Positions 8,167-16,816 of a stretch of DNA of 64,000 nt are shown here, piece after piece (within the stretch, counting starts at the first letter, position 1; the number at the start of each line of letters is the position of its first letter). A program made the position numbers and the translations under genes. Source of the stretch: Crossiella sp. CA-258035 (lineage in GTDB: Bacteria; Actinomycetota; Actinomycetes; Mycobacteriales; Pseudonocardiaceae); contig NZ_CP116413.1 in assembly GCF_030064675.1 (NCBI RefSeq), positions 5,364,001 through 5,428,000 of the forward strand, read 5' to 3'. Under the pieces are notes generated by a model. It worked only from the letters and a program-made list of their open reading frames with translations, was not told the DNA's origin and ran no database searches.

Positions 8167-10859
8167 CGGCCGAGCAGCGCCACCCCCGCCGGAGCCGCGG
8201 CGGCCCAACCGCCGTCGCAGCCCAGCAGTCCGGCCAGTGCGTCGCAGGTGGCCGGGTGAACGGCCAGCAGCGCGAGACCCTGGGTGGCCCGCCGGGGCTG
8301 CGCCGCAACGGGTTCCGGGGCCAGCCACGGCGGCACCCACTCGTCCAGCGCCGCGAGCCTGCCCGGGAACAGGCGGCCCGCCTCCCGGATGAGCAGCGGC
8401 AACAGCTCCGCGCCGCGGGCGCGCAGGGTGGTGATCAGCGTCGGCAGCCAGGGCAGCAGCACCGGGTCCGGCAGCCGGGCGAAGGCGTTGGACACCGCCT
8501 CCACCACGAAGTCGGCCAGCGCGGGGGCCGGTTCCAGCGCGTGCACGAACCCGCTGAGGTAACGCGGATAAGCGTTCAGCACCAAGGGATTCGCCAGTAG
8601 CTCGTCGCAGCGGGACCGCAGCTCCGCGCGGGAGAGGCGGCCCAGCTGGACCTGCGCCGCCCACAGCAGCGCCACCTTCGAGGGCTCCTGCGGGTGTGAC
8701 TGGGTGATGGCCAGTTCCAGCTGGGTCCGGTCGCAGCCGAGGGACAGCGCCAGGGACTCCATGCTGAACAGGAAGCCCAGCATCGCCGCGACCTGGCCGA
8801 CCCCGGCGTCCTCGTCGGTGAACGCGGTGGGCAGCAGCGTGCAGTAGTGCGCGTAGCCGGCCTTGACGAAGGCCTCGATCCACTGCGGCAGCACGGGTTC
8901 GCTGGTGCGGTAGTGCGCGAGCAGCCCGCGCACCCGCCGCAGCACCTCCGGCGCGCCGTCCACCGTGCGTTCGGTGCTCAGCACCTCCAGCGCCCGCACG
9001 CCCAGCTCCCCGGCCAGCCGGGCGCTGCGCAGGTACCGCAGGGCGTCCTCCACCGCTTCCAGTACCGAGGCGGCGGTGGCCTGCGGGTGGTAAGCCTTGC
9101 GCCGCAAGCGTTGTTCCAGCACCTGCTCGATGCTGACGCCCTCGTAGCCCAGCTCGATCAGCGCCCGCTGGTGGGTGCCCAGCGCCAGGTCCCAGGACTC
9201 CTGGATCGGCCGCTCCCCGAGCCGCCGCTGCCCCATGATCGGCCGCGCGGCGCCCTGCGGCATCAGGTACCGCAGCATCCACAACACGTCCGAGCACAGC
9301 GCCAGCTCCGGCTGACCGGCGATGTCCAGCAACGCCCGCCGCACCCCGCGCTGGTCCAGCTTGAGGTTCAGCGGCGCGAGCCGGTCGTGCACATCCCGGG
9401 CCAGCGGCGGCAGCGCCTCGTAACCGACCTGGCCGATCCGGTCGCCGCCCATCATGATCTCGACCAGCCGGCGCACGTCCCGCCTGCCCGGCACCACGTC
9501 CTTCTCGATGCAGGTGACCGCCGCGTCCTGGAAGTCGTACGGCGTCGGCCGGGCCCGGTCCCGCATACCGGCCAACAGGATCGAGGTCTCGAAGACCGCG
9601 ATCGCGTCGGCGGTGGAGGCGAGGTAGCCGTTGCGGCGGGCGGCGCGCACGATCTCCACACACCAGCCCAGCAGCTCCGCCTCGTCCAGCCCGTCCAGCA
9701 CCGGCGGCCGTCGCAGGAACCCGGACAGCTGGTCCGCGGGCGTGGTCGCGGCCACCGGGGCGGGCAGGGCCGCGGGTTTCTTCCGCTTCGCCCCGGTCTG
9801 CCCGTCCAGCTGGAAGGGTTTCACCTTGGTGCGCTTGAGGTTCTTCGCCCACTCGGTGGCCGCGATGGACACCGAACCGGCGGCCAGCCCGAACTGGGCC
9901 TCGATCGCCGCGTTGCTGGACGGGATCAGCCCGTACTGCCAGGTGCTCGCGCTGCGCGGGCTGATCGTGAAGCCGTCGCTGCCCGCGACGCCGAACTCCG
10001 CGACCCGGCTGGCCGCGTGGAAGGCACCGCAGACGTAGAGGCAGTCGGCGGGATCAGTGCCGCTCGCGGCCAGGTGCTCGCGCATCCGCGTCCACATGTA
10101 CCGCTCGCGGTCCTCATCCACCCGCACCCGGTGTGGATCACCGGGCGCGAGGCGGCGGAACAGGCTGCCGATCAGGAACATCACCTGCCGGTAGCTGTCG
10201 TGGTCGGTGTCGCCCAGCGGCAGCTCGACGTACTGGTGCCACCACTCCGACCAGTGCCGCACCTTGCCGTGGTGCAGCAGGTGCTCCTCCAGTTCGGCGA
10301 AGCGCGGCCGCAGGTCGCCGATCTCCACGCCGACCGCGTCGCCGTGCAGGGCGGCCTCCTCCTCGGCCGGTTCGGCGGCCGGGGTTTCCGGCCGGTCCCA
10401 CTGGAAGACGTGGTCGGCGGAACGGTCCACCAGCACCAGCTCCACCCCGGGGGTGTCCAGCGCGTAGGCGATCGCCTGGTACTCCGCGGATGCCTCGGTG
10501 ATCGGCGCGACCACCGACAGCGGCGACCAGTCGGCCGGGAAACCGTCCACTTCGGACGCGAACGCCTGCACCGCCACCGGCAACCGGCAGTTGCGCAGCT
10601 CGGTGAGCAGCGGGGCCAGGTCCTCGCACAGCTCCAGGTAGACCACCTTGGGCTGCTTCTCCCGCAGCCGCCGTGCCATCGCCACCGCCGAGGCCGGGGA
10701 GTGGTGGCAGACCGGGAAGATCTCCAGCGGCTCGCGCACCGCCCGGTCCACGTCGTCCACGATGCCGAGCAGGATCCCTTCCAGCGCACCGGGTCCGTCC
10801 GCGAACGCGGCGGCGGCCTCGCTCAGCTGGCCGCGCAGGGTGTCGAAGGCACCGCTCAT
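8118..10859 (-). CDS. DUF5682-family protein (YehM-like), last gene of a MoxR/VWA operon
   Basis: 913 residues, cytoplasmic, no membrane segment. The N-terminus (PLEIFPVCHHSPASAVAMA, VVYLELCEDLAPLL, VAVQAFA) is the hallmark of DUF5682, and HAASRVAEFG follows near residue 290. The C-terminal half is a long alpha-helical region. In enterobacteria the homologue YehM is encoded with an AAA ATPase (YehL), a VWA protein (YehP) and a SWIM protein (YehQ); the same partners lie directly upstream here. Its ATG overlaps the stop of the AAA ATPase by four bases, so translation is coupled. The molecular role is unknown; such AAA/VWA systems are thought to act as chaperone-like remodelling machines. Confidence 0.85.
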   Translation of the reverse strand: MSGAFDTLRGQLSEAAAAFADGPGALEGILLGIVDDVDRAVREPLEIFPVCHHSPASAVAMARRLREKQPKVVYLELCEDLAPLLTELRNCRLPVAVQAFASEVDGFPADWSPLSVVAPITEASAEYQAIAYALDTPGVELVLVDRSADHVFQWDRPETPAAEPAEEEAALHGDAVGVEIGDLRPRFAELEEHLLHHGKVRHWSEWWHQYVELPLGDTDHDSYRQVMFLIGSLFRRLAPGDPHRVRVDEDRERYMWTRMREHLAASGTDPADCLYVCGAFHAASRVAEFGVAGSDGFTISPRSASTWQYGLIPSSNAAIEAQFGLAAGSVSIAATEWAKNLKRTKVKPFQLDGQTGAKRKKPAALPAPVAATTPADQLSGFLRRPPVLDGLDEAELLGWCVEIVRAARRNGYLASTADAIAVFETSILLAGMRDRARPTPYDFQDAAVTCIEKDVVPGRRDVRRLVEIMMGGDRIGQVGYEALPPLARDVHDRLAPLNLKLDQRGVRRALLDIAGQPELALCSDVLWMLRYLMPQGAARPIMGQRRLGERPIQESWDLALGTHQRALIELGYEGVSIEQVLEQRLRRKAYHPQATAASVLEAVEDALRYLRSARLAGELGVRALEVLSTERTVDGAPEVLRRVRGLLAHYRTSEPVLPQWIEAFVKAGYAHYCTLLPTAFTDEDAGVGQVAAMLGFLFSMESLALSLGCDRTQLELAITQSHPQEPSKVALLWAAQVQLGRLSRAELRSRCDELLANPLVLNAYPRYLSGFVHALEPAPALADFVVEAVSNAFARLPDPVLLPWLPTLITTLRARGAELLPLLIREAGRLFPGRLAALDEWVPPWLAPEPVAAQPRRATQGLALLAVHPATCDALAGLLGCDGGWAAAAPAGVALLGRYPDTALAVTEVLAGV

Positions 10860-11968
10860 GACAGGGTGGCGATCGCGTCGCGGCCGCCTTCGAGGAACTC
10901 CGGCCAGTTCCCGCCCTCGTCCTTGCTGCGCGGTTCGACGACCCCGTGCAGGTACTTGTTCAGGATCGCCAGGTCCTCCGGCGCGCGCCGGGCCAGTGAA
11001 CCGACCAGCGAGGAGGCCAGCGTGCGGGCGGTCAGCTGCTGGGCGCCGAAGAAGTTGCTGTGCAGGATGGCGTCCTCCAGCACGCCGATCTGCTCCGCGG
11101 TGGACAGCGCGGACTCCAGCTTCTCGTCATCGCTGCCCGCGGCGGCCGCGGCCGCGCGCAGGTCGGCGAAGCTGCGCAGCAGCACGTCCAGCAGGGTGGG
11201 CGGCACGTCCAGCTCGATCTGGTGGCGGCGCAACAGCTCCTCGGTGCGGAAGCGGACGATCTGGGTCTCGCTCTTCTTGTTCGTCACCACCGGGATGCGC
11301 ACGAAGTTGAACCGCCGCTTCAGCGCCGAGGACAGGTCGTTGACGCCCCGGTCCCTGCTGTTCGCGGTGGCGATGATGGAGAAGCCGGGCTTGGCGAAGA
11401 CGATGTTGTCACTGTCCAGCTCCGGCACCGAGATGTACTTCTCGGACAGGATGGAGATCAGCGCGTCCTGCACGTCGCTGGTGGAGCGGGTGAGCTCCTC
11501 GAACCGGCCGATCGCGCCCTGCTCCATCGCGGTCATGATCGGCGAGGGGATCATGGACTGCCTGGACTGGCCCTTGGCGATGACCATGGAGACGTTCCAG
11601 GAGTACTTGATGTGGTCCTCGGTGGTGCCGGCCGTGCCCTGCACGACCAGGGTGGAGTTCCGGGAGATCGCCGCGGCCAGCAGCTCGGCCAGCCAGCTCT
11701 TGCCGGTGCCCGGGTCGCCGATCAGCAGCAGGCCCCGGTCGGAGGCCAGGGTGACGATGGACCGCTCGACGAAACTCCGGTCCCCGTACCACTTCTGCGC
11801 GATCTCCCGGTCCAGGCCGTCGGACCGCTCGGCGCCGAGGATGAACAGGCGCACCATCTTCGGCGAGAGCCGCCAGGCGAAGGGCTTGGGGTTGTCGTCG
11901 ATGGACTCCAGCCAGTCCAGCTCCTCGGCGTACTTGAGCTCGGCGGGGGCGCGCAACAGGTCGGACAT
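10856..11968 (-). CDS. MoxR-like AAA ATPase (YehL-like)
   Basis: 370 residues. AAA core with Walker A GDPGTGKS at residues 84-91, a hydrophobic strand with acidic residues in place of a classical Walker B (QGAIGRFEELTRS), sensor 1 in IIATANSRDRGVNDLSSALKRRF, and a helical C-terminal lid. The MoxR branch typically works with a VWA-domain partner to insert metals or remodel protein complexes; the VWA gene lies immediately upstream with a 10-base gap. It is the third-from-last reading frame in an operon with SWIM, VWA and DUF5682 partners. ATG 11968 with GAAAGG upstream. Confidence 0.88.
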   Translation of the reverse strand: MSDLLRAPAELKYAEELDWLESIDDNPKPFAWRLSPKMVRLFILGAERSDGLDREIAQKWYGDRSFVERSIVTLASDRGLLLIGDPGTGKSWLAELLAAAISRNSTLVVQGTAGTTEDHIKYSWNVSMVIAKGQSRQSMIPSPIMTAMEQGAIGRFEELTRSTSDVQDALISILSEKYISVPELDSDNIVFAKPGFSIIATANSRDRGVNDLSSALKRRFNFVRIPVVTNKKSETQIVRFRTEELLRRHQIELDVPPTLLDVLLRSFADLRAAAAAAGSDDEKLESALSTAEQIGVLEDAILHSNFFGAQQLTARTLASSLVGSLARRAPEDLAILNKYLHGVVEPRSKDEGGNWPEFLEGGRDAIATLS

Positions 11969-11978
11969 GTCGTGCCTT

Positions 11979-13358
11979 TCAGGAAGTCAGGAAGGTCTTG
12001 AGCTCGTGCACGAGCTTGCTGATGTGACCGGAGAGCACCGGCGTGCCGAGGTCCTTGAAACGCTCGCGGAACCACGGGTTCACGCTGCCCCGGCCGGCGC
12101 TGGTGACCGAGCCGACCGGGATGAACTTGGCCCCGGAGCGGTGGATCGCGGCCATGCTCTCGAACAGCGGCTCGCTCTGCCACTCGTAGAAGTCGGAGAT
12201 CCACACCACCACGGTGTTGCGCGGTTCGGCGATCTTCGGCTGGGCCAGCGCCATGGCGACCGTGCCGTCGGTGCCGCCGCCGAGGTTGGTGCGCAGCAAG
12301 GTCTCGAAGGGGTCCTGCACCCACGGCGTGAGGTCCAGGGCCTGGGTGTCGTAGGCGATCAGGTGAACGTCCACTTTGGGCAGTCCGGCGAAGATGGAGG
12401 CCAGGATGGTGCAGTTGACCATCGAGTCCACCATGGAGCCGGACTGGTCGACCACCGCGATCAGCCGCTGCGGGGTGTTCTTGCGCGCGGTGTGCTTGTA
12501 GTAGAGCCGGTCGACGTAGAGCCGTTCCTCTTCCGGGCTCCAGTTGACCAGGTTCTTCCAGATCGTGCGGTCCAGGTCCAGGTTGCGGAAGACCCGCTTG
12601 GGCGGCACCGAGCGGTCCAGCGCGCCGACGGTGGCCTTCTCCACCTGGGTGCGCAGCACCTCGGCGACCTCGTCGACGAACCGGCGGATCAGCGACTTGG
12701 CGTTGGCCAGCGCCACCCCGGAGAGGTTGTCCTTGTCCCGCAACAGCTGCTCGATCAGCGACATGCTCGGCGTCAGCCGCGCGGCCAGCGCCGGGTCGGC
12801 GAGCACCTCGCGCAGGTGCATCCGCTTGACCAGATCCCCTTCCAGGGCAGCGAGTTCCGGCCCGATCTCCGGGATCAGGTTGCCCAGGTCGGGCGTGGGG
12901 CCGCCGATCCCGGTGCCGGTCGGGCTGACACCCCGGCCACCGGACCGGCCACCGCGCAGCTCCCCCGGCTTGCAGCCCAGCGCGCGTTCCAGCCAGGCCG
13001 CGTCGGCCTGCCAGCGGGACAGCTGCCCGGCGCTGACCGTGCCGGAGCCGGTGGCGAAGACGTTGAGCATCACCTTGGACACCAGCGCCGCCCGCCGCAC
13101 CTCGGCCGCCTGGTCCCGGTCCGCGTCCGGGTCCGGGTCGACGAGCATCAGGCCGTCGAACTCCGCGGCCAGTTCCGGATGCCGCTGCACCACCGAGTCG
13201 ACCCCGGCCTGCGGGTCCAGCAGGGCCGGTGGCAGGCCGATGTCCTCGACCACGGCGAGGCTGGCCGACTCCAGCGCGGCCTGCTCCTCCTGGTCGAACA
13301 GCCTGGCCAGCAGCCGCCAGTACAACACCTGGCGACGGTTCTCCTGCGCCTGAGTCAT
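11979..13358 (-). CDS. VWA-domain protein (YehP-like)
   Basis: 459 residues from ATG 13358, chosen because it overlaps the upstream stop as ATGA and gives a sensible N-terminus (MTQAQENRRQVLYWRLLARL). The C-terminal ~200 residues form a von Willebrand factor A domain with an intact MIDAS: DxSxS in VVDQSGSMVDS, the Thr in LGGGTDGTVA and Asp in WISDFYEW. The N-terminal ~230 residues are helical. VWA proteins of this type are paired with MoxR ATPases, and the partner gene follows after 10 bases. Probably cytoplasmic, since no signal or membrane segment is visible. Confidence 0.87.
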   Translation of the reverse strand: MTQAQENRRQVLYWRLLARLFDQEEQAALESASLAVVEDIGLPPALLDPQAGVDSVVQRHPELAAEFDGLMLVDPDPDADRDQAAEVRRAALVSKVMLNVFATGSGTVSAGQLSRWQADAAWLERALGCKPGELRGGRSGGRGVSPTGTGIGGPTPDLGNLIPEIGPELAALEGDLVKRMHLREVLADPALAARLTPSMSLIEQLLRDKDNLSGVALANAKSLIRRFVDEVAEVLRTQVEKATVGALDRSVPPKRVFRNLDLDRTIWKNLVNWSPEEERLYVDRLYYKHTARKNTPQRLIAVVDQSGSMVDSMVNCTILASIFAGLPKVDVHLIAYDTQALDLTPWVQDPFETLLRTNLGGGTDGTVAMALAQPKIAEPRNTVVVWISDFYEWQSEPLFESMAAIHRSGAKFIPVGSVTSAGRGSVNPWFRERFKDLGTPVLSGHISKLVHELKTFLTS

Positions 13359-14725
13359 TTCCGCAGCAACCTTCCGGCGCGCTCGCGCAGCACGGCGGCA
13401 GCGTCGGTGGCGGCCTTCTCCGCCTTGACCCCGGCCTTGTCGCTGGTGCCCCCGGCCCACGCGCCCGCTTGAAGGGCAACGGTTTTCTTGCGCACGGTGG
13501 ACTCCACGGCCAGCGGCTGCACGCGGAAGTCCCCGGCCTCCCAGCGCAGCAGTCCGATGCACGCGGTGGAGGTCGCGACGGCTTCCGGTGTGAGCGGCCC
13601 GGCGACCGGGATGCGGTCGGCGTCCACGGCCAGCCGGTGCCCGGCGATGGTGAGGGTCAGCGTGTCCTCGTCCCGCTCGATGGCATAGCCCTCAAGGAAA
13701 ACCGGGACGGCGATGCGGGCCGGGTGCCGGTCCAGCGGCGCGGTCGCCGGGGTGAGCGCGGCAGGCAGCGCCACCCTGGCGGTGGCGAAGGCGTCGGCCG
13801 GTTCGCCGAGGCGGGCGTGCTCGTCCTGCCAGAGCAGGTCGCCCTCGGCGGTGACCGGCATGTCGGTCAGCTCCATCGCGCGGCCCTCGCTGACCGCGGT
13901 CAGCAGCGACAGGTGCGGCCGCAGCAGCTGCCAGATCCCCGCGCCGATGATGGTGTCCGGCTTGGGCGCGGACACGCTGGCCCGCACCAGCCGGGCCGGT
14001 CCGTCGGCAGGCTCGAACACCGCGTGCACCTGGGCCTGCGCGGCGGTCGGGTGCTCGTGCAGGTCGACGCCGAGCGGCAGCAGGCGGCCGGTGGCCGTGC
14101 TGATGGCGGGAGCGGGGCTGTCCAGGGTCAGCAGCATCGCGCGGGACCACAGGTCGGCCCAGCGGCGCAACGGGACCCGGTCCAGCGCCGCCCCGGGGCA
14201 GGACGCGGCGAGCTCGGCCGCGAAACCGTCCAGCAGGGCGGCCAGTCGCCGCAGGCCGGGCTCTGGCAGCAGTGCGGACACCACTGGCGCGGCACCGGAA
14301 ACCAGGTCGTGGTCGATGCCCTGCCACCCGGCACGGGCCAGGTCGGCCAGCCAGGATCGGGCGGCGGCAAGCAGGTTCGGCGATTGGGGCGCACCGGGCG
14401 CGGACTCGATGTCCGTGTCCAGAGCGCGACCGGTGGCCTCGGTGACGCGGGCCAGCAGCGCGTCGTGCACCGAGCCGAACAGCGCGGTGCGGGCCGCGGC
14501 GAGCACGAGGAAGTGCTCCTCCCCCGCCGCCCCGGCCGCGGTCTTCGCCACCGCCTCGGCGACCCGGTCCGCCAGCGGCGAGCCCGCTAAAGCGTCGGCG
14601 AGCTCGAGCAGACCGGCGTGCTGCGGACGGAGCAGACCGGCGACCAGCGCCCCGTCGAAGGCGTCGATCGCGGCCAGGGCTTCGTCAAGTCCGGCAACGG
14701 GATCGGCGAGCAGGTCGGCGCGCAT
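13355..14725 (-). CDS. conserved hypothetical in SWIM/VWA/AAA operon (possible second half of a YehQ-like protein)
   Basis: 456 residues, Ala/Leu-rich, no recognised domain, no signal peptide or membrane segment. It overlaps by ATGA with both neighbours (upstream SWIM protein, downstream VWA protein), so all are translationally coupled. E. coli YehQ is a longer single protein with an N-terminal SWIM finger; the SWIM protein (165 residues) plus this one would approximate such a protein cut at the overlap. That relation is inference from order and size, not from a motif. ATG at 14725 is fixed by the overlap. Confidence 0.75.
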   Translation of the reverse strand: MRADLLADPVAGLDEALAAIDAFDGALVAGLLRPQHAGLLELADALAGSPLADRVAEAVAKTAAGAAGEEHFLVLAAARTALFGSVHDALLARVTEATGRALDTDIESAPGAPQSPNLLAAARSWLADLARAGWQGIDHDLVSGAAPVVSALLPEPGLRRLAALLDGFAAELAASCPGAALDRVPLRRWADLWSRAMLLTLDSPAPAISTATGRLLPLGVDLHEHPTAAQAQVHAVFEPADGPARLVRASVSAPKPDTIIGAGIWQLLRPHLSLLTAVSEGRAMELTDMPVTAEGDLLWQDEHARLGEPADAFATARVALPAALTPATAPLDRHPARIAVPVFLEGYAIERDEDTLTLTIAGHRLAVDADRIPVAGPLTPEAVATSTACIGLLRWEAGDFRVQPLAVESTVRKKTVALQAGAWAGGTSDKAGVKAEKAATDAAAVLRERAGRLLRK

Positions 14726-15222
14726 CACACCACCGCCCTGGTCGAGGGGAACCACTGCATCTCCGGCAGCGGCGCGGTGCTCGGGGCGAGTTCCAGGTAG
14801 GCCAGGTGCCGCAGGAACTGGCTGAACACCGGCGCGGCCGCGTTGCTGTCCCCCTGCGGCGGGTTGGCGTGGCTCATGGTCGCGGCGATGTCCTGCCCGG
14901 TCAGCTCCCCCGGCTCGACCCGCAGGTAGCGCGCCACCCGCTCGCCGCCGTACTGCACGACCGCCTCGGTGACCAGCGCCAGGATGTGGTTGCAGAAGTA
15001 GCCGCGGGCGCCGCCGCACGGGCGGTTGTTGTTGGTGCTACAGGTGAACGCGTACGTGCCTGCCGCGACCGAGGAGACGTACACCCGCCCGATGTCCGAG
15101 CCACTGGACACCACCCCCTGCACCCGTCCGTCGGCCAGTTCGACGAACGGGACCTTGGCCAGTTTGCGCGGCCGGGCGGGCGCCAGCACCCGGGCCGTGC
15201 TCGACCTCTGCCAATCGGACAA
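14725..15222 (-). CDS. SWIM zinc-finger protein (YehQ N-terminal-like), first gene of operon
   Basis: 165 residues. The SWIM pattern is visible around residues 60-80: an AFTC cysteine, a second cysteine in RPCGG, then the final C-x-H in GYFCNHILAL, preceded by the usual beta-strand VYVSSVAAGTYAF. SWIM domains bind DNA or proteins and occur as accessory factors for AAA/VWA systems. The protein begins with a basic stretch (ARVLAPARPRKLAKV). The start is TTG 15222, eight bases after AGGAG. A strong hairpin at 15237-15278 separates it from the upstream reductase gene, so this is probably the promoter-proximal gene of the five-gene operon. Confidence 0.82.
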   Translation of the reverse strand: MSDWQRSSTARVLAPARPRKLAKVPFVELADGRVQGVVSSGSDIGRVYVSSVAAGTYAFTCSTNNNRPCGGARGYFCNHILALVTEAVVQYGGERVARYLRVEPGELTGQDIAATMSHANPPQGDSNAAAPVFSQFLRHLAYLELAPSTAPLPEMQWFPSTRAVV

Positions 15223-15236
15223 CGCACCATCTCCTT

Positions 15237-15278
15237 CTGCCGAGTCCCGGTCACACCTCCGTGACGGGGACTCGGCAG
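15237..15278 (-). terminator. 18-bp stem hairpin between the reductase gene and the SWIM operon
   Basis: 15237-15254 pairs with 15261-15278 at 17 of 18 positions (arms start CTGCCGAGTCCC), loop six bases. On the minus strand it follows the SDR stop by 54 bases and precedes the SWIM start codon by 14 bases. The loop on the minus strand reads GGAGGT, a perfect Shine-Dalgarno-like sequence. It may be a terminator or a 5'-leader structure controlling the operon. Confidence 0.7.
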
Positions 15279-15332
15279 AACGTAGTGGCGGCCACCGACA
15301 ATTCCGATCTTGCCCAGCTCAGCCCGCCGGCG

Positions 15333-16073
15333 TCAGCTGGCCAGCCAGCCCACCAGCGAGGTCTCGCCGACCAGCGAGCCGGGGCCGGGGATCAGCGTCT
15401 TGCCGTCGAGCAGCGTGCCGAAGTAGCGGGCGGCAGGGTCGGTGACCACCTGGCGGGCGTCCTCGCGCGCCGCCAGCACGGTGCGGATCCACTCGTCCAT
15501 GCCGAAGACCTCGGGGCCGCCGATCTCCACCACCCCGTTGAGCGGCGTGCCGACCGAGGTCCTGGCCACCAGGGCGGCGACGTCGGCCGCGGCCACCGGC
15601 TGCACCGCGCCGTCGGGCAGGATGACCACGCCGTCGGTGGTCGCGCTGTCGGCGATGCCATCGGCGAACTCGAAGAACTGGGTGGCCAGCACCAGCGAGA
15701 AGGGCAGTCCGGAAGCGCGGATCAGCTGCTCCTGGGCCACTTTCGCGCGCAGGTAGCCGGAGTCCGGCGCACGCTCGGAGCCGACCACCGAGAGCGCGAC
15801 GTAGTGGCCGACCCCGGTCGCTTTGGCAGCCTCGACCAGGTTCCCGGTGGCGGTGCGGAAGAACGCGAGCACGTCCTCGTCGGCGAAGGACGGCGAGTTC
15901 GACACGTCGACCACCGCGTCCGCGCCCCGCAACACCTCCCGCAGCCCCTCGCCGGTGAGGGTGTTGACGCCGGTCGAGGGGGCGGCGGCCACCGCCTCGT
16001 GCCCGTGCTCACCCAGGCGGGCGACCACGTTCGACCCGATCAGACCCGTTCCGCCGATCACGACGACCTTCAT
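15333..16073 (-). CDS. NAD(P)-binding atypical SDR (NmrA/QOR2-like reductase)
   Basis: 246 residues from ATG 16073, which follows GAGGAG; longer upstream frames are rejected. Rossmann motif GGTGLIGS at residues 7-14 (MKVVVIGGTG), followed by VVDVSNSPSF and GVGHYVALSVVGSE, the layout of NmrA-like atypical short-chain reductases that act as redox sensors or quinone/flavin-dependent reductases. The canonical YxxxK is partly retained (GYLRAKVAQEQ). It diverges from an Rrf2 regulator across a 115-base region containing a perfect inverted repeat, so it is probably the regulated target, responding to redox or electrophile stress. Confidence 0.82.
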   Translation of the reverse strand: MKVVVIGGTGLIGSNVVARLGEHGHEAVAAAPSTGVNTLTGEGLREVLRGADAVVDVSNSPSFADEDVLAFFRTATGNLVEAAKATGVGHYVALSVVGSERAPDSGYLRAKVAQEQLIRASGLPFSLVLATQFFEFADGIADSATTDGVVILPDGAVQPVAAADVAALVARTSVGTPLNGVVEIGGPEVFGMDEWIRTVLAAREDARQVVTDPAARYFGTLLDGKTLIPGPGSLVGETSLVGWLAS

Positions 16074-16110
16074 GGTTGCTCCTCTCGCCGGCTTCCCCGG
16101 CTTGACTCCA

Positions 16111-16139
16111 CTAATCTGGACATCCAGTATCCAGATTAG
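16111..16139. promoter_or_regulatory. operator palindrome between SDR and Rrf2 genes
   Basis: CTAATCTGGA (16111-16120) and TCCAGATTAG (16130-16139) are perfect inverted repeats around nine bases. The centre contains further TCCAG-like half sites. It lies midway in the divergent intergenic region, 38 bases from the SDR start and 50 from the Rrf2 start, as expected for an autoregulating Rrf2 operator. Confidence 0.75.
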
Positions 16140-16188
16140 CAGGACAGCGAACACGTGCGCAGGCCCCCGTCATGGAATTCTGTCCGTC

Positions 16189-16656
16189 ATGAGAATGGGC
16201 AAGGGCGTCGAGTGGGCACTGCACACGCTGCTCAACCTGAACATGGCCGGACCGGCCGCACTGGGCACCGGTCAGCTCGCCCGCGCCCACGGCCTGCCCG
16301 CGCCGTACCTGAACAAGCAGCTCCAGCAACTGGTCAGGGCCGGCCTGCTGGTCTCCACCGCGGGTTCCCGTGGCGGCTTCACCCTGGCCAAGCCGCTGAC
16401 CGAGATCACCCTGCTGGACGTGGTGCTGGCCATCGAGGGCAACGAGCCGGCCTTCCGCTGCGAGGAGATCCGCTGCGGCGGCCGGATCGGCGAGCTCAGC
16501 CCCAAGCCGACCGGCCCGTGCCAGGTGAAATCGGCCATGTTGCGCGCGGAACAGGCCTGGCGCGAGGCGCTGTCCGCACAGACCCTGGCCGACATCCAGG
16601 CCGAGCTGGACCAGGAACCGGCCATCCGGACCGTGGTGCGGTCCGCTGTGGACTGA
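16189..16656 (+). CDS. Rrf2-family transcriptional regulator
   Basis: 155 residues. Winged helix with GKGVEWALHTLLNL, the recognition region LPAPYLNKQLQQLVRAGLL and the wing VSTAGSRGGFTLAKP, all classical for Rrf2 proteins. Three cysteines lie C-terminally in CEEIRCGGRIGEL and TGPC, spaced like the Fe-S or thiol-sensing cysteines of IscR/NsrR/RsrR-type members, so redox sensing is plausible. ATG at 16189 is used; a second ATG is two codons on. It diverges from an NmrA-like reductase with a strong operator between them. Confidence 0.88.
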   Translation: MRMGKGVEWALHTLLNLNMAGPAALGTGQLARAHGLPAPYLNKQLQQLVRAGLLVSTAGSRGGFTLAKPLTEITLLDVVLAIEGNEPAFRCEEIRCGGRIGELSPKPTGPCQVKSAMLRAEQAWREALSAQTLADIQAELDQEPAIRTVVRSAVD

Positions 16657-16816
16657 CCCGATCGGACTGTCCTGTTCGGACTGACACCGGCGGCCGGTCA
16701 TCGAGAAGGCAAACGCCGTGTTCTCCGCCCGCGACGGCGCGCTGGAGGGGCAGTTCGCCGCGACCTGGTGAGCGTGGGCCGTGCGCGGTGTGGCGACACT
16801 GGGCATGCTGGAACCC

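Noticed and set aside
8847-13472. 1541-codon plus-strand open frame
   Set aside because: It runs antisense across three well-supported genes (DUF5682, AAA, VWA); its composition is typical of a shadow frame and no domain is recognisable.
16657-16780. Possible SnoaL-like gene remnant ending at TGA 16769-16771
   Set aside because: The readable stretch (IEKANAVFSARDGALEG) is only about 26 codons between stops, with no second matching segment; similarity is too weak to call.
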